From Rubrivirga marina (GTDB taxonomy: Bacteria; Bacteroidota; Rhodothermia; Rhodothermales; Rubricoccaceae): a stretch of DNA of 64,000 bases. Made by a program: the position numbers and the translations under genes. The notes under the pieces are model-generated. The model had not been told where the DNA came from. It saw nothing but the letters and a program-made list of their open reading frames with translations, and did no database searches. Where the stretch lies: assembly GCF_002283365.1 (NCBI RefSeq), contig NZ_MQWD01000001.1, forward strand, positions 4,579,815-4,643,814, given 5' to 3'. This document shows positions 26,421-35,704 of the stretch, one piece after another. Within the stretch, counting starts at the first letter, position 1, and every line of letters begins with the position of its first letter.

Positions 26421-26453
26421 CCGCCTCGGTGCCCCGCGGGCCGACCGAGGCGG
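26421..26453. repeat. Palindromic repeat with 15-bp centre
   Basis: Arms CCGCCTCGG (26421-26429) and CCGAGGCGG (26445-26453) surround TGCCCCGCGGGCCGA, itself partly self-complementary. It lies just after the ccmF stop. Confidence 0.65.
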
Positions 26454-26459
26454 ACGGCG

Positions 26460-28976
26460 TCAGCGCCGCGCCTCGCCCAGCCGCCGCCGGAACGAGATGG
26501 CGAAGCCGATCCCGAGGATCCCCGTGCCGAGCCAGAGCAGCGAGATGAACGGCTTCTCGTAGGCCTGGACCACGACCCACTCCTCCTGGGCCACCGTCGC
26601 CCCGTCGAACACGAGGTTGATGGCGCCCTCGTCGACGACCATCCCGGCGAACGCCGCGCCGAGGCCCCAGTCCGTCGCCCGGTTCTGGACGTACTGCTGG
26701 CGCCGGTCGGTCGTGATGACGTAGACCGGCCGGAGCACACGCGTCTCGCCGGTCGTCTCGTTGACGACGGTCAGACGCGCGGCGACGGCGAGGTCGACCG
26801 AGTCGCGCTGGAGGCCGACGGCGTCGAGGTCGACGTCGAGCTCGTAGTCCTCGAACGTGACCGTAAAGGCGGGGTCGTGGGCCGGCGTCGCCAGCTTGAC
26901 CGAGTCGCCCCGCGCGAGCGTGACCTCGGCCTGGCCCTCCGTCGGCGTCTCGCTCATGGCGCTCGGGAAGACGGCCACGTAGAGGTCGCGCGCGACGCCC
27001 TCGCGGACGTGCGGGTGCTGGATCCACTGGTCGCGGCCGTCCTTGTAGACCACGTTCCGCGTCTGGAACTGCGTCCCGCGCCGGTCGACGACGTCCATCA
27101 CGTAGACCGGCCGGCCCTCGTCGTTGACCTCCTGGCCCGCGTACGTGAACCGGTAGCCGTCCGCCGCGACGGTCCGGCCGAGCGGGACGACGACGTTCTC
27201 GCGGCTGCCCTGGACGTCGGTCCCGTTGCCGTCCGAGATCGGGTCGTTGAAGACCGACGAGGCGAAGATGCCGAGCAGCATCAGCCCGAACCCGACGTGC
27301 GAGAGGCTCCCGCCGACCATCTTGAGGTTGCCCCGCCCGACCCGCCACATCACGCTGAGGTTGCCCCACAGCATGAAGAACGACGCGAACAGGAGGAGCA
27401 GGAGCAGGAGCGACGTCCCGTGCGTCTGGAAGAACGTGCCCACGGCCGCCGGCAGGAGGCCCGCCTCGGCGGGCGCGACGGCCCCGGCGGGCGCCTCGAC
27501 GCCGAGCCCCGGGCCCGGCGCGACCGTCTCCTGGACGAACGGCGTCAGGAGCACGACGGCGGCGGTGCTCACGACGGTCGCCACGACGGGCCGGAACAGG
27601 ACGCGGTTGGCGTCCTCGACCGTCATCTTCCGCCACCACATGAGCTGGCCCATCCCCGCGAGGAACGCGATGCCGACCGCGAGGGGCAGCGTCCACGTGT
27701 TGTAGAACGCGACCGGGACCGCGGCCGGGTTGTCGCGGAACAGCTTCCCGAAGATGGGCGCCGACGTGCCGAGCGCGATCACGCCGCCCGTGACGGCGAG
27801 GAGCAGGGCGCCCGTGAACACGAGCGATTCACGGCTGAGGATCGCCGGCGGCGACGTGGGCTCCGGGAGGTCCCGCCAGCGCCACGCCAGGAACCCGAAG
27901 CCGAGCAGGCCCACCGTCGAGATCCACAGGAGCAGCTGGTTGTAGAGCCCGAGGTCGACGAAGCTGTGGACCGAGACGTCGCCCAGGATGCCGCTCCGCG
28001 TGAGGAACGTCGAGTAGATGACGAGTTGGAAGGCGAGGACGCTCAGCCAGAGCGCCGCCTTGTGGCCGGCCGCCGTCTTTTTCTGGACCACCATCGCGTG
28101 GAGCGCCGCCACGGCGAACAGCCACGGCACGAGCGACGAGTTCTCGACGGGGTCCCACGCCCACCAGCCGCCGAAGCTCAGCGTCTCGTAGGCCCACCAG
28201 CCGCCCATCATGATGCCGATGCCGAGGATGCCGGAGCCCACGAGCGCCCACGGCAGCGCCGGCTTCACCCACTGCGTGTAGCGCCGCCGGTAGAGCCCGG
28301 CCACGGCGAACGCGAACGGGACCATCAGGAGCGTGAACCCGACGAAGAGGGTCGGCGGGTGGATCGTCATCCAGGGGTTCTGGAGGAGGTCGTTGAGGCC
28401 CTGACCGTCGGCCGGGACGAAGCCCGGGTCGGTTGCGAACATGGGCGCGTCGGGAAACTTCTCGGCGAGCGTCACGAACGGGCTGGCCCCGACCGGGAGC
28501 GGCCCGAGGCGGAGGCCGACGACCATCGACAGGAGGAACGCCTGGCACAGCGACACGACGGCTAAGACGGGCGCGGAGAACACGCGGCGGTTCTCGTTGG
28601 CGACCGGCCCGCCGTCCGTCCGGACGGACCACCGGACGAGGAGGCCGGCGACGACCGTCGTCATGAGGATCCACAGGAGGAACGAGCCCTCCTGGCCGGC
28701 CCAGAACGCCGAGAGCTGGTACCGGAACGGCATCGCCGTCGACGTCTGCTGGTAGACGTAGGCGTACTCGAACCGGTGGCCGAACAGGGCCGTCCACAGC
28801 ATGGCCGAGGCGAGGCCGGTGCCGCCGGCGACGGCGGCCCAACTCCAGCGGCCAACGCGGGCCCACTCGTCGGAGCGAGCGCCGTCGGCGCGGGAGGCGA
28901 GGGCGTAGGCCACGACGGCCGCCAGCGACCCGACGAAGGCGACGACGAGGGAGAGGTGACCGACCGTTCCGATCAT
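26460..28976 (-). CDS. ccmF: Cytochrome c-type biogenesis protein CcmF
   Basis: A large inner-membrane protein (838 residues from ATG 28976; a GTG two codons upstream is an alternative). It carries the heme-handling WWD signature as MGGWWAYETLSFGGWWAWDPVENSSLVP split over about 250-275, and the conserved FWAGQEGSFLLWIL and MTIHPPTLFVG blocks. About 15 hydrophobic segments are visible, with a large soluble domain (about 580-780) before a final helix. CcmF is the heme lyase that attaches heme to apocytochrome c in system I. No other ccm genes are adjacent, so the pathway is split. The 366-bp gap upstream separates it from the divergent Spy-like gene. Confidence 0.95.
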   Translation of the reverse strand: MIGTVGHLSLVVAFVGSLAAVVAYALASRADGARSDEWARVGRWSWAAVAGGTGLASAMLWTALFGHRFEYAYVYQQTSTAMPFRYQLSAFWAGQEGSFLLWILMTTVVAGLLVRWSVRTDGGPVANENRRVFSAPVLAVVSLCQAFLLSMVVGLRLGPLPVGASPFVTLAEKFPDAPMFATDPGFVPADGQGLNDLLQNPWMTIHPPTLFVGFTLLMVPFAFAVAGLYRRRYTQWVKPALPWALVGSGILGIGIMMGGWWAYETLSFGGWWAWDPVENSSLVPWLFAVAALHAMVVQKKTAAGHKAALWLSVLAFQLVIYSTFLTRSGILGDVSVHSFVDLGLYNQLLLWISTVGLLGFGFLAWRWRDLPEPTSPPAILSRESLVFTGALLLAVTGGVIALGTSAPIFGKLFRDNPAAVPVAFYNTWTLPLAVGIAFLAGMGQLMWWRKMTVEDANRVLFRPVVATVVSTAAVVLLTPFVQETVAPGPGLGVEAPAGAVAPAEAGLLPAAVGTFFQTHGTSLLLLLLLFASFFMLWGNLSVMWRVGRGNLKMVGGSLSHVGFGLMLLGIFASSVFNDPISDGNGTDVQGSRENVVVPLGRTVAADGYRFTYAGQEVNDEGRPVYVMDVVDRRGTQFQTRNVVYKDGRDQWIQHPHVREGVARDLYVAVFPSAMSETPTEGQAEVTLARGDSVKLATPAHDPAFTVTFEDYELDVDLDAVGLQRDSVDLAVAARLTVVNETTGETRVLRPVYVITTDRRQQYVQNRATDWGLGAAFAGMVVDEGAINLVFDGATVAQEEWVVVQAYEKPFISLLWLGTGILGIGFAISFRRRLGEARR

Positions 28977-29342
28977 GTCCACAGGGGGCGTTTCAGCGCG
29001 GAGTGAAACCTACGGGCGGCGCCCGTACAGTCGTGTGCGCCGGCCGTGGATTCGGTGCGTGTGGTTGCCTCCCGTCGAGCCTCCCGCCCGGCTTCCGTCG
29101 TGACATTTCCGGGACATTCGGACTCGGCGGCGGGTCCGAGGAGGTCGGGGGTCGTGTCGTTCCCTCGATCCCGTGCGGTTCGTGCCGCGGGGCTGCGGCT
29201 CGTCCCGTCCAACCCGCATCTCGCGACGCGGAGACCGGACCGCGACACCTCCGTGATGCGACCCGCGGCTAGAAAGGGGAATCTGGACCTCGTCGGACGC
29301 CACCCGGCCCGGCGCCTCCCTCCCACCATACCCCGCACGGCC
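28977..29342. other. Intergenic region of 366 bp between divergent genes
   Basis: The region holds divergent regulation for ccmF and the Spy-like gene. A frame in phase with the Spy-like gene is open here, but it reads Arg/Pro-rich without a signal peptide and is not believed coding. I see no hairpin or repeat of note. Confidence 0.5.
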
Positions 29343-29765
29343 ATGCCCTCCTCCTCTCGGATCCGCGACACCTACGCCCGCCGGAAGGCGACCCTCCGCC
29401 GCACGCTCGGCACGGCGGCGCTCGTCCTCACCGGCCTCCTCCTGCTGCCGAGCACAGCCTCTGCCCAGGACCGCTCGACCGAGGACCGCATCGAGCGACG
29501 CGTCGAGTCCCTCCGCGACGCGCTCGACCTGACCGACGACCAGGCCGCCGAGGTGCGCGCCCTCTTCGAGACCGAGAGCCTCGACCGTCCGCCGCGGGGC
29601 GAGCGCGGGTCCGGCGACCGCGAGGCCCGCCGCACCGCCCGTGCCGAGCGCCGTGCCGAAATCGACCGCCAGCTCGCCGAGATCCTCACGCCCGAGCAGA
29701 TGGACGCGTACCAGACCTGGCGCGAAGAGAACCAGCCCCGCCGCGGCCGTCGCGGCGACGGCTGA
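29343..29765 (+). CDS. Spy/CpxP-like periplasmic protein
   Basis: The start at 29343 gives MPSSSRIRDTYARRKATLRR followed by a hydrophobic stretch (TAALVLTGLLLLPSTASAQ), a signal peptide with a long positively charged N-region. The mature protein has a helical repeat, LRDALDLTDDQAAEVRALFE and LAEILTPEQMDAYQTWREE, with the two LT..Q motifs that define the Spy/CpxP family of small periplasmic chaperones and metal-stress proteins. Charged Arg/Glu residues dominate the middle and the tail is RRGRRGDG. It lies 72 bp upstream of a barrel receptor and is probably co-transcribed; this pairing recurs in Bacteroidota. Confidence 0.8.
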   Translation: MPSSSRIRDTYARRKATLRRTLGTAALVLTGLLLLPSTASAQDRSTEDRIERRVESLRDALDLTDDQAAEVRALFETESLDRPPRGERGSGDREARRTARAERRAEIDRQLAEILTPEQMDAYQTWREENQPRRGRRGDG

Positions 29766-29786
29766 CCCGGCCCGCCGCCCCACTCT

Positions 29787-29810
29787 CTCCGCCTCGGTGC
29801 CGAGGCGGAG
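29787..29810. repeat. Palindromic repeat between Spy-like and receptor genes
   Basis: Arms CTCCGCCTCGG (29787-29797) and CCGAGGCGGAG (29800-29810) with centre TG. It is located within the putative two-gene transcript, 27 bp ahead of the receptor start. Confidence 0.75.
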
Positions 29811-29837
29811 GCACCCGTCCCCCCGGCCCCTCCCGTC

Positions 29838-32669
29838 ATGCCGACTCGCCTCTCCCTCGCCCTCCTCGGCCTCGCCGTGCTCGCGGGCCCGACCCTCGCC
29901 CAGTCGCCGGTCGCCGTGGCCGGCACCGTCGTCGACGCCGAGACAGGCGCGGCGCTGCCCGGGGCGACCGTGTTCCTCATCGCCGAAGACAGCACGCAGA
30001 CCGGCGCAGCGGCCGACGTCGACGGCGCGTTCCGGCTCGCGGTCGCGCCCGGCGCCTACCGGTTGCGTGTGACGTTCGTCGGCTACGTCGCAGCGGAGCG
30101 GGCGCTCGCCGTGACCGAGGCGGTCGATCTCGGGGCGATCGAACTGACGGAGGACGCCGAGGCGCTCGGCGACGTCGAGGTCGAGGCCACGCGCCAGCGG
30201 GTCGAGGTCCGCGGCGACACGACGGCGTTCCGCGCCGACGCCTTCCCGGTCAACCCGGACGCGGACGCGGGAGACCTCGTCGAGAAGCTGCCCGGCGTGG
30301 CGGTCGAGAACGGGACGGTCACGGCCGAGGGCGAGACCGTCCGCCGCGTGCTCGTCGACGGCCGCGAGTTCTTCGGGACCGACGTCCAGGCCGCGCTCGC
30401 GACGCTCCCGGCCGAGATCATCCAGGAGGTCCAGGTGTTCGACCGCCAGAGCGACGCGGCGCGGTTCTCGGGCTTCGACGACGGCGAGGCCGAGAAGACG
30501 ATCAACATCGTGACGCGGCCGGGCATGGGGAACGGCCAGTTCGGCCGGGCCTACGCCGGGGCCGGCCCGGAGGGCTCGTACCTCGCCGGCGGCAACATGA
30601 CGATCCTCAGCGGCGACCGCCGCGTCACCGTCGTCGGGCTGGCGAACAACGTGGACCAGCAGAACTTCGCGACCGAGGACCTCCTCGGCGTCGCGGGTGG
30701 CGGCGGGCGCGGCGGCAGAGGCCGGGGCCGCGGGCGAGGCGGCAGCGTCGGCGACCTCCTCGTCGACGACGCCGACGGCATCAACGAGACGACGGCCCTC
30801 GGCGTGAGCTACTCCGACAAGCTGTTCGACGAGGCCCTCGAGCTCGAGGGGAGCTACTTCTTCAACACGACCGACAACCGGCTCGACGCGGCGCTCACGC
30901 GGTCGTACCTCACGAACGGCGCCGTCTCCCAGCTCTATGGCGAGACCGAGCTCTCGGAGGGGACGAACACGAACCACCGGCTCTCGCTCCGCGCCGAGGC
31001 CGACCTCTCAGAGCGGACGCAGCTCACGGTCCGCCCCCAGCTCTCGGTCCAGTCGAACGCCTCGACCGGCTCGCTCCTCGGCCTGACGACGCTGCCGGCG
31101 GGCGACCTCCTCGCCGAGACGAACTCGGTCGACACCGCCGACCTCGACGCGCTCTCGGGCGGGGTCAGCGCCTTCCTCCGCCACCGATTCGACACGAACG
31201 GACGGACGCTCACGCTCGGCGTAGACGGCTCGGCGAATGGGCAGGACGGCGTGCGGAACCAGGCCTACACGGTCACCGGCCGCGCCGAGGACGACGACGT
31301 CGACCAGCTCGTCACGACCGACGCCGGCTCCCAGCAGGTCGGCGCGCGCCTCGAGTACACCGAGCCGATCGCCGGCGGCCAGCTCCAGCTCTCGTACCGC
31401 CCGCAGCTCTCGTGGGGCTCGTCGGACCGCCTCGCCTCGCTGGCCGACGCGACGGGCACCTATACGCTCCCGGACTCGGCGTACTCGAGCGTCCTCGATC
31501 AGCGCTCGCTCGTCCAGCAGGCCGGCGTCGCGTTCCGGTTCGGCTCGGGCGGGCGCGGCGGCGAGCGGGGCAGCCCGCGCGGCGACCGAGGCGGGGAGGG
31601 CGGCCGCGAGCGCGGCGGCCGGAGCGGGCTGAGCGCCCAGATCGGCGTCGACGTGCAGCACGAACGGCTGGAGGCCGAGCAGCTCCTCCCGACGGCGTTC
31701 ACCGTCGACCGCTCGTACTGGTCGGTCCTGCCCTCGGCCCGGCTCCGGTTCGGGCTCGGCGAGACGGGCCGCGTCAACCTCGACTACCGCACGCGGACGC
31801 AGACGCCGTCGGCCAGCCAGCTCCAAGACGTCATCGACAACCGGAACCCGCTGCTCCTCACGACGGGCAACCCGGACCTCCAGCCGAGCACGACGCACTC
31901 CGTCCGCGCCCGCTTCAACCGGACCGACGCCGAGGGCGGCTCCGTCCTGTTCGGCCTCCTCAGCGGGACGTACGGCCAGAACGCCGTCGTGACCTCGACG
32001 ACGCTCGCCACCGGCGACGCCGAGATCGCGCCGGGCGTCGTGCTCCCGGCCGGCGCGCAGCTCACGCGGCCGGTCAACCTCGACGGGTACTGGAACGCCC
32101 GCGCGCTCGCCACCTACGGCCGGCCCGTCGGTCTCTTGAAGAGCAACGCGAACGTCTCGCTCGGCGCGAGCTACTCCAGCACGCCCGGCCTCGTCGACGG
32201 CTACGAGAACGTGACCGACCAGCTCGGCATCGACGGCCGGCTGTTCCTCGGGAGCGCGATCAGCGAGCGGCTCGACTTCTCGCTCGAGTACGGCGCGCGC
32301 TACACGGCCGTGACGAACTCGGCCGTGCCGTCGCTCGACGACGACTACGTCCGCCACCAGGCCGGCGCGGAGCTCACGTGGCTCCCGGTCCCCTACGTCG
32401 TGCTGGCGACCGACGTCCGCGCGCTCCACTACGCCGGCCTCGACGCCTCCGTCGACCCGACGCAGGTGCTGTGGGGAGGCCGGATCGGCTACAAGTTCCT
32501 GACCGACGACCTCGCCGAGGTCAGCCTGTCCTTTGCCGACCTCCTCGACCAGCAGGCCGACGTGGAGCGGACCGTAACGGAGCTCTACGTCGAGGACGCC
32601 CAGTCGCAGGCCCTCGGCCGGACGGTCATGCTGAACCTGTCGTACAAGCTCCGGACGTTCGGGCAGTAA
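29838..32669 (+). CDS. Outer-membrane beta-barrel protein with carboxypeptidase-regulatory domain
   Basis: A 943-residue secreted protein (signal MPTRLSLALLGLAVLAGPTLAQ). Residues about 25-105 are a carboxypeptidase-regulatory-like domain (VAGTVVDAETGAALPGATVFL, YRLRVTFVGYVAAERAL). A plug-like region follows (GDLVEKLPGVAVENGTVTAEG, RRVLVDGREFFGTDVQAALATLPAEIIQEVQVFD). The rest is a large beta barrel ending with aromatic-rich strands (VMLNLSYKLRTFGQ). This is the OM beta-barrel/TonB-receptor-like family of Bacteroidota; no TonB box is evident. Two Gly/Arg-rich stretches (about 291-305 and 573-600) interrupt the barrel and probably form loops. The substrate is unknown. Confidence 0.9.
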   Translation: MPTRLSLALLGLAVLAGPTLAQSPVAVAGTVVDAETGAALPGATVFLIAEDSTQTGAAADVDGAFRLAVAPGAYRLRVTFVGYVAAERALAVTEAVDLGAIELTEDAEALGDVEVEATRQRVEVRGDTTAFRADAFPVNPDADAGDLVEKLPGVAVENGTVTAEGETVRRVLVDGREFFGTDVQAALATLPAEIIQEVQVFDRQSDAARFSGFDDGEAEKTINIVTRPGMGNGQFGRAYAGAGPEGSYLAGGNMTILSGDRRVTVVGLANNVDQQNFATEDLLGVAGGGGRGGRGRGRGRGGSVGDLLVDDADGINETTALGVSYSDKLFDEALELEGSYFFNTTDNRLDAALTRSYLTNGAVSQLYGETELSEGTNTNHRLSLRAEADLSERTQLTVRPQLSVQSNASTGSLLGLTTLPAGDLLAETNSVDTADLDALSGGVSAFLRHRFDTNGRTLTLGVDGSANGQDGVRNQAYTVTGRAEDDDVDQLVTTDAGSQQVGARLEYTEPIAGGQLQLSYRPQLSWGSSDRLASLADATGTYTLPDSAYSSVLDQRSLVQQAGVAFRFGSGGRGGERGSPRGDRGGEGGRERGGRSGLSAQIGVDVQHERLEAEQLLPTAFTVDRSYWSVLPSARLRFGLGETGRVNLDYRTRTQTPSASQLQDVIDNRNPLLLTTGNPDLQPSTTHSVRARFNRTDAEGGSVLFGLLSGTYGQNAVVTSTTLATGDAEIAPGVVLPAGAQLTRPVNLDGYWNARALATYGRPVGLLKSNANVSLGASYSSTPGLVDGYENVTDQLGIDGRLFLGSAISERLDFSLEYGARYTAVTNSAVPSLDDDYVRHQAGAELTWLPVPYVVLATDVRALHYAGLDASVDPTQVLWGGRIGYKFLTDDLAEVSLSFADLLDQQADVERTVTELYVEDAQSQALGRTVMLNLSYKLRTFGQ

Positions 32670-32682
32670 CAGCCTCGCTCTC

Positions 32683-32704
32683 CCCGCCTCGGCGCCGAGG
32701 CGGG
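32683..32704. repeat. Palindromic repeat between convergent genes
   Basis: A perfect 22-bp palindrome, CCC-GCCTCGGCGCCGAGGC-GGG, 14 bp after the receptor stop and 6 bp before the proC stop, in the position of a shared terminator. Confidence 0.85.
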
Positions 32705-32709
32705 CGGGG

Positions 32710-33531
32710 TCAGCCCTCGCCGAGTTGGCGGCTCCGCTCGGTCGCCGCGGCGACGGTGTCGATGAACATCGACCGGAGCCCGTGCTTCTCGAGCTCGGCG
32801 ACGGCCGAGATCGTCGTCCCGCCCGGCGTCGTGACCTGGTCGCGGAGGACGGCCGGGTGCTCGCCGGTCTCGATAGCGAGGCGCGCGGCCCCGAGGACGG
32901 TCTGCATCGAGAGCCGCCGGGCGACGGCCCGCGGGAGGCCCTGCTTGACGCCCGCGTCGGTCATCGCCTCGATCACCATGAACACGTAGGCCGGCCCGCT
33001 CCCCGAGAGGCCCGTCACGGCGTCCATGAGGTGCTCTGCCACGACCTCGACGACGTGGCCGACGGCCGAGAAGATCTCCTGGGCGAGCGCCACGTGGGCC
33101 TCGGTCGCGTGCGCCCCGGGCGCGATGGCGGTCGCCCCCTCGTCCACGAGCGCCGGCGTGTTGGGCATCGCGCGCACGACCGGAAGGTCCGGCCCGAGCG
33201 CGTTCGCCAGCGACTGCGTCGTGACGCCGGCCAGCGTCGAGACCACGAGCGTCCCGGGCGCGAGGTGCGGGCGGACCTCGGCGAACAGCTCGACCGCGTT
33301 CTGCGGCTTCACGGTCACGAGCACGACGGACGCGTCGCGCACGGCCCCGGCGTTGTCGTCGGTGGCCGTGACGCCGGGGAACCGCTGGCGGAGCTCGTCG
33401 AGCCCGGCCTCGGACCGTCGCGTGGCCGTGATCCGGTCGGCGGTGAGGTCGCCGCCCCGGAGGAGGCCGCCGATGAGGGCCCGGCCGATGTTGCCGGCGC
33501 CGAGGACGGTGAGGGTCTGGTCGCTGAGCAT
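32710..33531 (-). CDS. proC: Pyrroline-5-carboxylate reductase
   Basis: ProC reduces 1-pyrroline-5-carboxylate to L-proline with NAD(P)H, the last step of proline synthesis. At 273 residues it is of normal size. The Rossmann motif GAGNIGRALIGGLL is near the start, VTVKPQN and RAMPNTPALVDEGATAI are family signatures, and the C-terminal block SGSGPAYVFMVIEAMTDAGVKQGLPR, then VTTPGGTT, forms the substrate site. It faces the receptor gene and is separated from the divergent lipoprotein by 171 bp. No other proline genes are nearby. Confidence 0.97.
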   Translation of the reverse strand: MLSDQTLTVLGAGNIGRALIGGLLRGGDLTADRITATRRSEAGLDELRQRFPGVTATDDNAGAVRDASVVLVTVKPQNAVELFAEVRPHLAPGTLVVSTLAGVTTQSLANALGPDLPVVRAMPNTPALVDEGATAIAPGAHATEAHVALAQEIFSAVGHVVEVVAEHLMDAVTGLSGSGPAYVFMVIEAMTDAGVKQGLPRAVARRLSMQTVLGAARLAIETGEHPAVLRDQVTTPGGTTISAVAELEKHGLRSMFIDTVAAATERSRQLGEG

Positions 33532-33702
33532 GGCACAGGGGGCGAGACGGCGAGACTAACGGAGCCGGGGGGCCCGTGCGGCGCCGCGCCCGCTCTTCAC
33601 CGAGCCCTCGCCGCCCCGAAGCCAGGAGGCTCCGCACGGCGGAGGACGTGAGGTCCCGGCGGTATCGATCCCGTAAAGCAAGACAGGACCCTCTCCTCCC
33701 CG

Positions 33703-34134
33703 ATGCGATCCTTCCTCGCCCTCGCCCTCTTCCTCACTGCCGCCGGCTGCGCCTCCGACCCCGCCGACGTGCCCCCCGAGGCGGCCCCGCCCACCTCGGA
33801 GACGCCCCCGACCGACCCGGCGCCCGCCCCCGAGGCCCCGAGCGAGAGCCTCTCCGGGACCTGGGCTCATGTCGCGACGGCCGACACGCCCGACGGCCCG
33901 CGCGACCCGCTCTCGACCGCCACCATCTCCTGGACCTTCCGCCCCGACGGCACCGGGACGTACAGCCAGCAGGTCCTTTCCGGCCGGACGCGAACCAACG
34001 ACTTCGAGTGGACGCTCGACGGCGAGACCCTCGACCTCGGCGCCGCCACGTACGCCATCGTCTCGCGCGACGGCGACGAGATGGTGTGGCGGAACGACCG
34101 GCTCGGGGACTATTACATCGTCCAGCGGCAGTAG
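33703..34134 (+). CDS. Hypothetical lipoprotein with lipocalin-like C-terminal domain
   Basis: A 143-residue protein with lipoprotein signal MRSFLALALFLTAAGC (Cys at 16) and a Pro/Glu/Thr linker up to about residue 50. The rest, LSGTWAHVATADTPDG, ISWTFRPDGTGTYSQQ, FEWTLDGETLDLGAATYAIVSRDGDEMVWRND, resembles small lipocalin-like or META-type beta barrels (the GTW start and F..DGTGTY strand are typical). Function unknown. The manC gene starts 69 bp downstream; no shared role is evident. Confidence 0.72.
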   Translation: MRSFLALALFLTAAGCASDPADVPPEAAPPTSETPPTDPAPAPEAPSESLSGTWAHVATADTPDGPRDPLSTATISWTFRPDGTGTYSQQVLSGRTRTNDFEWTLDGETLDLGAATYAIVSRDGDEMVWRNDRLGDYYIVQRQ

Positions 34135-34203
34135 GAACGGGGAGCCCGGCAGGTCCCCGCGGCGTGTCGCATCTTGCAGCCCCCTCTGATCCCCTTCCGT
34201 TCG

Positions 34204-35322
34204 ATGTCCCTCTACGCCGTCATCATGGCCGGCGGGGTCGGCAGCCGGTTCTGGCCGCGCAGCCGCCGCTCGCACCCCAAGCAGTTCCTCGACGTGTTCG
34301 GCCCGGCGTCGCTCATCCAGAGCACGTTCGCCCGGCTCCAGCCGCTCGTCGAGCCCGAGCGCGTGGTCGTCGTGACCAACGCCGACTACGTCGAGAAGAC
34401 GCGCGAGCACCTCCCGGCCGTGCCGGAGGGCAACATCCTGGGCGAGCCCGTCGCCCGCAACACGGCGCCGTGCATCGCCCTCGCGGCGGCGAAGCTGATC
34501 GCCGAGGACCCGGACGCGACCATGCTCGTGCTCCCGGCCGACCACCTCATCGCCAACGTCGAGCGGTTCCACCGCGTGCTCGAGGCGGCCGTCGAGGCGG
34601 CCCACACCGAGACCGCCAGCGGGGGCCACCCGCTCGTCACGATCGGCATCCGGCCGACGCACCCGGAGACGGGCTACGGCTACATCCAGTTCGACGCCGA
34701 CGGCGACCTCGACGGCGTCGAGGACCGCGGGCCCGCCGACAAGCCGCGCGCGCACCACGTCCTCACGTTCGCCGAAAAGCCCGATGTCCAGACGGCCGAG
34801 CGCTTCCTCGACGCGGGCGACTTCCTCTGGAACTCGGGCATGTTCATCTGGCGCGCCGACGCCATCCTGGCCGCGTTCGAGCGGTACCTCCCGAAGGTCC
34901 ACCGCCTGTTCGCCCCGCTCGTCGACGCCTTCGGCACCGACACCGAGGCCGAGGCCGTCGCCGCGGCCTACGAGCAGAGCCCGAAGATCTCGATCGACTA
35001 CGGCATCATGGAGCAGGCCAACGACGTCCTCGTCGTTCCCGGCTCGTTCGGGTGGAGCGACGTCGGCGACTGGCGGGCCGTCCACGAGCTCTCGGAGAAG
35101 GACGACGCGGGCAACCGGGCCGAGGGCAACGTCATCCTCAAGGACACGGCCCGCTCGTTCGCCCGCTCCGCCGACGACCGGCTCCTCGTGCTCGTCGGGA
35201 TGGAAGACGCCGTCGTGGTCGACACCGGCGACGCCGTGCTCGTATGTCACCGCGAGCAGGCCCAGAAGGTCAAGGACATCGTCGACTTCCTGGGCGTCCA
35301 CGGGATGGAGGAGTACGTGTAG
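34204..35322 (+). CDS. manC: Mannose-1-phosphate guanylyltransferase
   Basis: This enzyme makes GDP-mannose from mannose 1-phosphate and GTP for cell-surface polysaccharides. The start at 34204 (MSLYAVIMAGGVGSRFWP) puts the nucleotidyltransferase loop GGVGSRFWPRSRRSHPKQFL at the N-terminus as expected; ten extra in-frame codons upstream are not conserved. Other hallmarks are VLPADHLI, GYGYIQ, FAEKPD, FLWNSGMFIWRA, IDYGIMEQ and FGWSDVGDW. The protein is 372 residues and consists of the guanylyltransferase domain only, without the phosphomannose isomerase fusion. It stands alone here, with a 382-bp gap after it. Confidence 0.95.
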   Translation: MSLYAVIMAGGVGSRFWPRSRRSHPKQFLDVFGPASLIQSTFARLQPLVEPERVVVVTNADYVEKTREHLPAVPEGNILGEPVARNTAPCIALAAAKLIAEDPDATMLVLPADHLIANVERFHRVLEAAVEAAHTETASGGHPLVTIGIRPTHPETGYGYIQFDADGDLDGVEDRGPADKPRAHHVLTFAEKPDVQTAERFLDAGDFLWNSGMFIWRADAILAAFERYLPKVHRLFAPLVDAFGTDTEAEAVAAAYEQSPKISIDYGIMEQANDVLVVPGSFGWSDVGDWRAVHELSEKDDAGNRAEGNVILKDTARSFARSADDRLLVLVGMEDAVVVDTGDAVLVCHREQAQKVKDIVDFLGVHGMEEYV

Positions 35323-35704
35323 ACGACCCTCCAGATCGACCCTCGGGCCGCCGGCTTCCCGACGTCGCTCGCCTCGGCAGCGCAACGGGCACACCCGGCG
35401 GGAGGAGCGACTCCGCGAGCCGCCCCTGCTTCTCGGATTTCGAATCCCCTCCCGCCCCGGCACAGCCGCCGAGGCGGACGTTGCGCGTGCGAACGGGGCC
35501 GACGGGAGCGACCGCAGCGAGGCCAGCGCCGCCGGAAGCGCTTGCAGGCACCAGACTTATGCCCTGCACACGTGACCCGAGGACGTCACCCCCGAGCCTT
35601 TGCTTTCTCTTAACCGATCGGGGCGCAACTGGCCATCGGTGGGCTCGTTATGACGCCCAAGTTCCCAAGGTGACCGACCAGTCACCTATTGACCAATCGT
35701 CCAC
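35323..35704. other. Intergenic region of 382 bp upstream of the efflux operon
   Basis: No gene is visible. The region contains a long-range inverted repeat GGCGGGAGG (about 35397-35405) with CCTCCCGCC (about 35448-35456), an AT-richer stretch with TTTGCTTTCTCTTAA (about 35598-35613) that may be promoter-like, and the regulator operator candidate listed separately. Confidence 0.55.
35669..35686. promoter_or_regulatory. Operator candidate for the TetR regulator
   Basis: GGTGAC-CGACCA-GTCACC has 6-bp perfect inverted arms around a 6-bp centre, 18 bp upstream of the regulator start. TetR-family proteins commonly bind such sites in their own promoters, so autoregulation of the whole operon is inferred. 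A further TTGACCAATC lies 2 bp downstream. Confidence 0.6.

Noticed and set aside
26130-28565. A plus-strand open frame of over 800 codons opposite ccmF
   Set aside because: It is antisense to a well-supported ccmF, with the same charged low-complexity character and no domain pattern.
28977-28982. GTG start two codons upstream for ccmF
   Set aside because: The ATG at 28976 starts directly at the first transmembrane segment; the two extra codons add nothing visible, though the choice cannot be settled from sequence.
35397-35456. tRNA-like arrangement: GGCGGGAGG and CCTCCCGCC arms enclosing GGATTTCGAATCC
   Set aside because: The span is only about 60 bases, the T-arm stem does not pair properly and no anticodon arm can be drawn. 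It is kept only as an inverted repeat.
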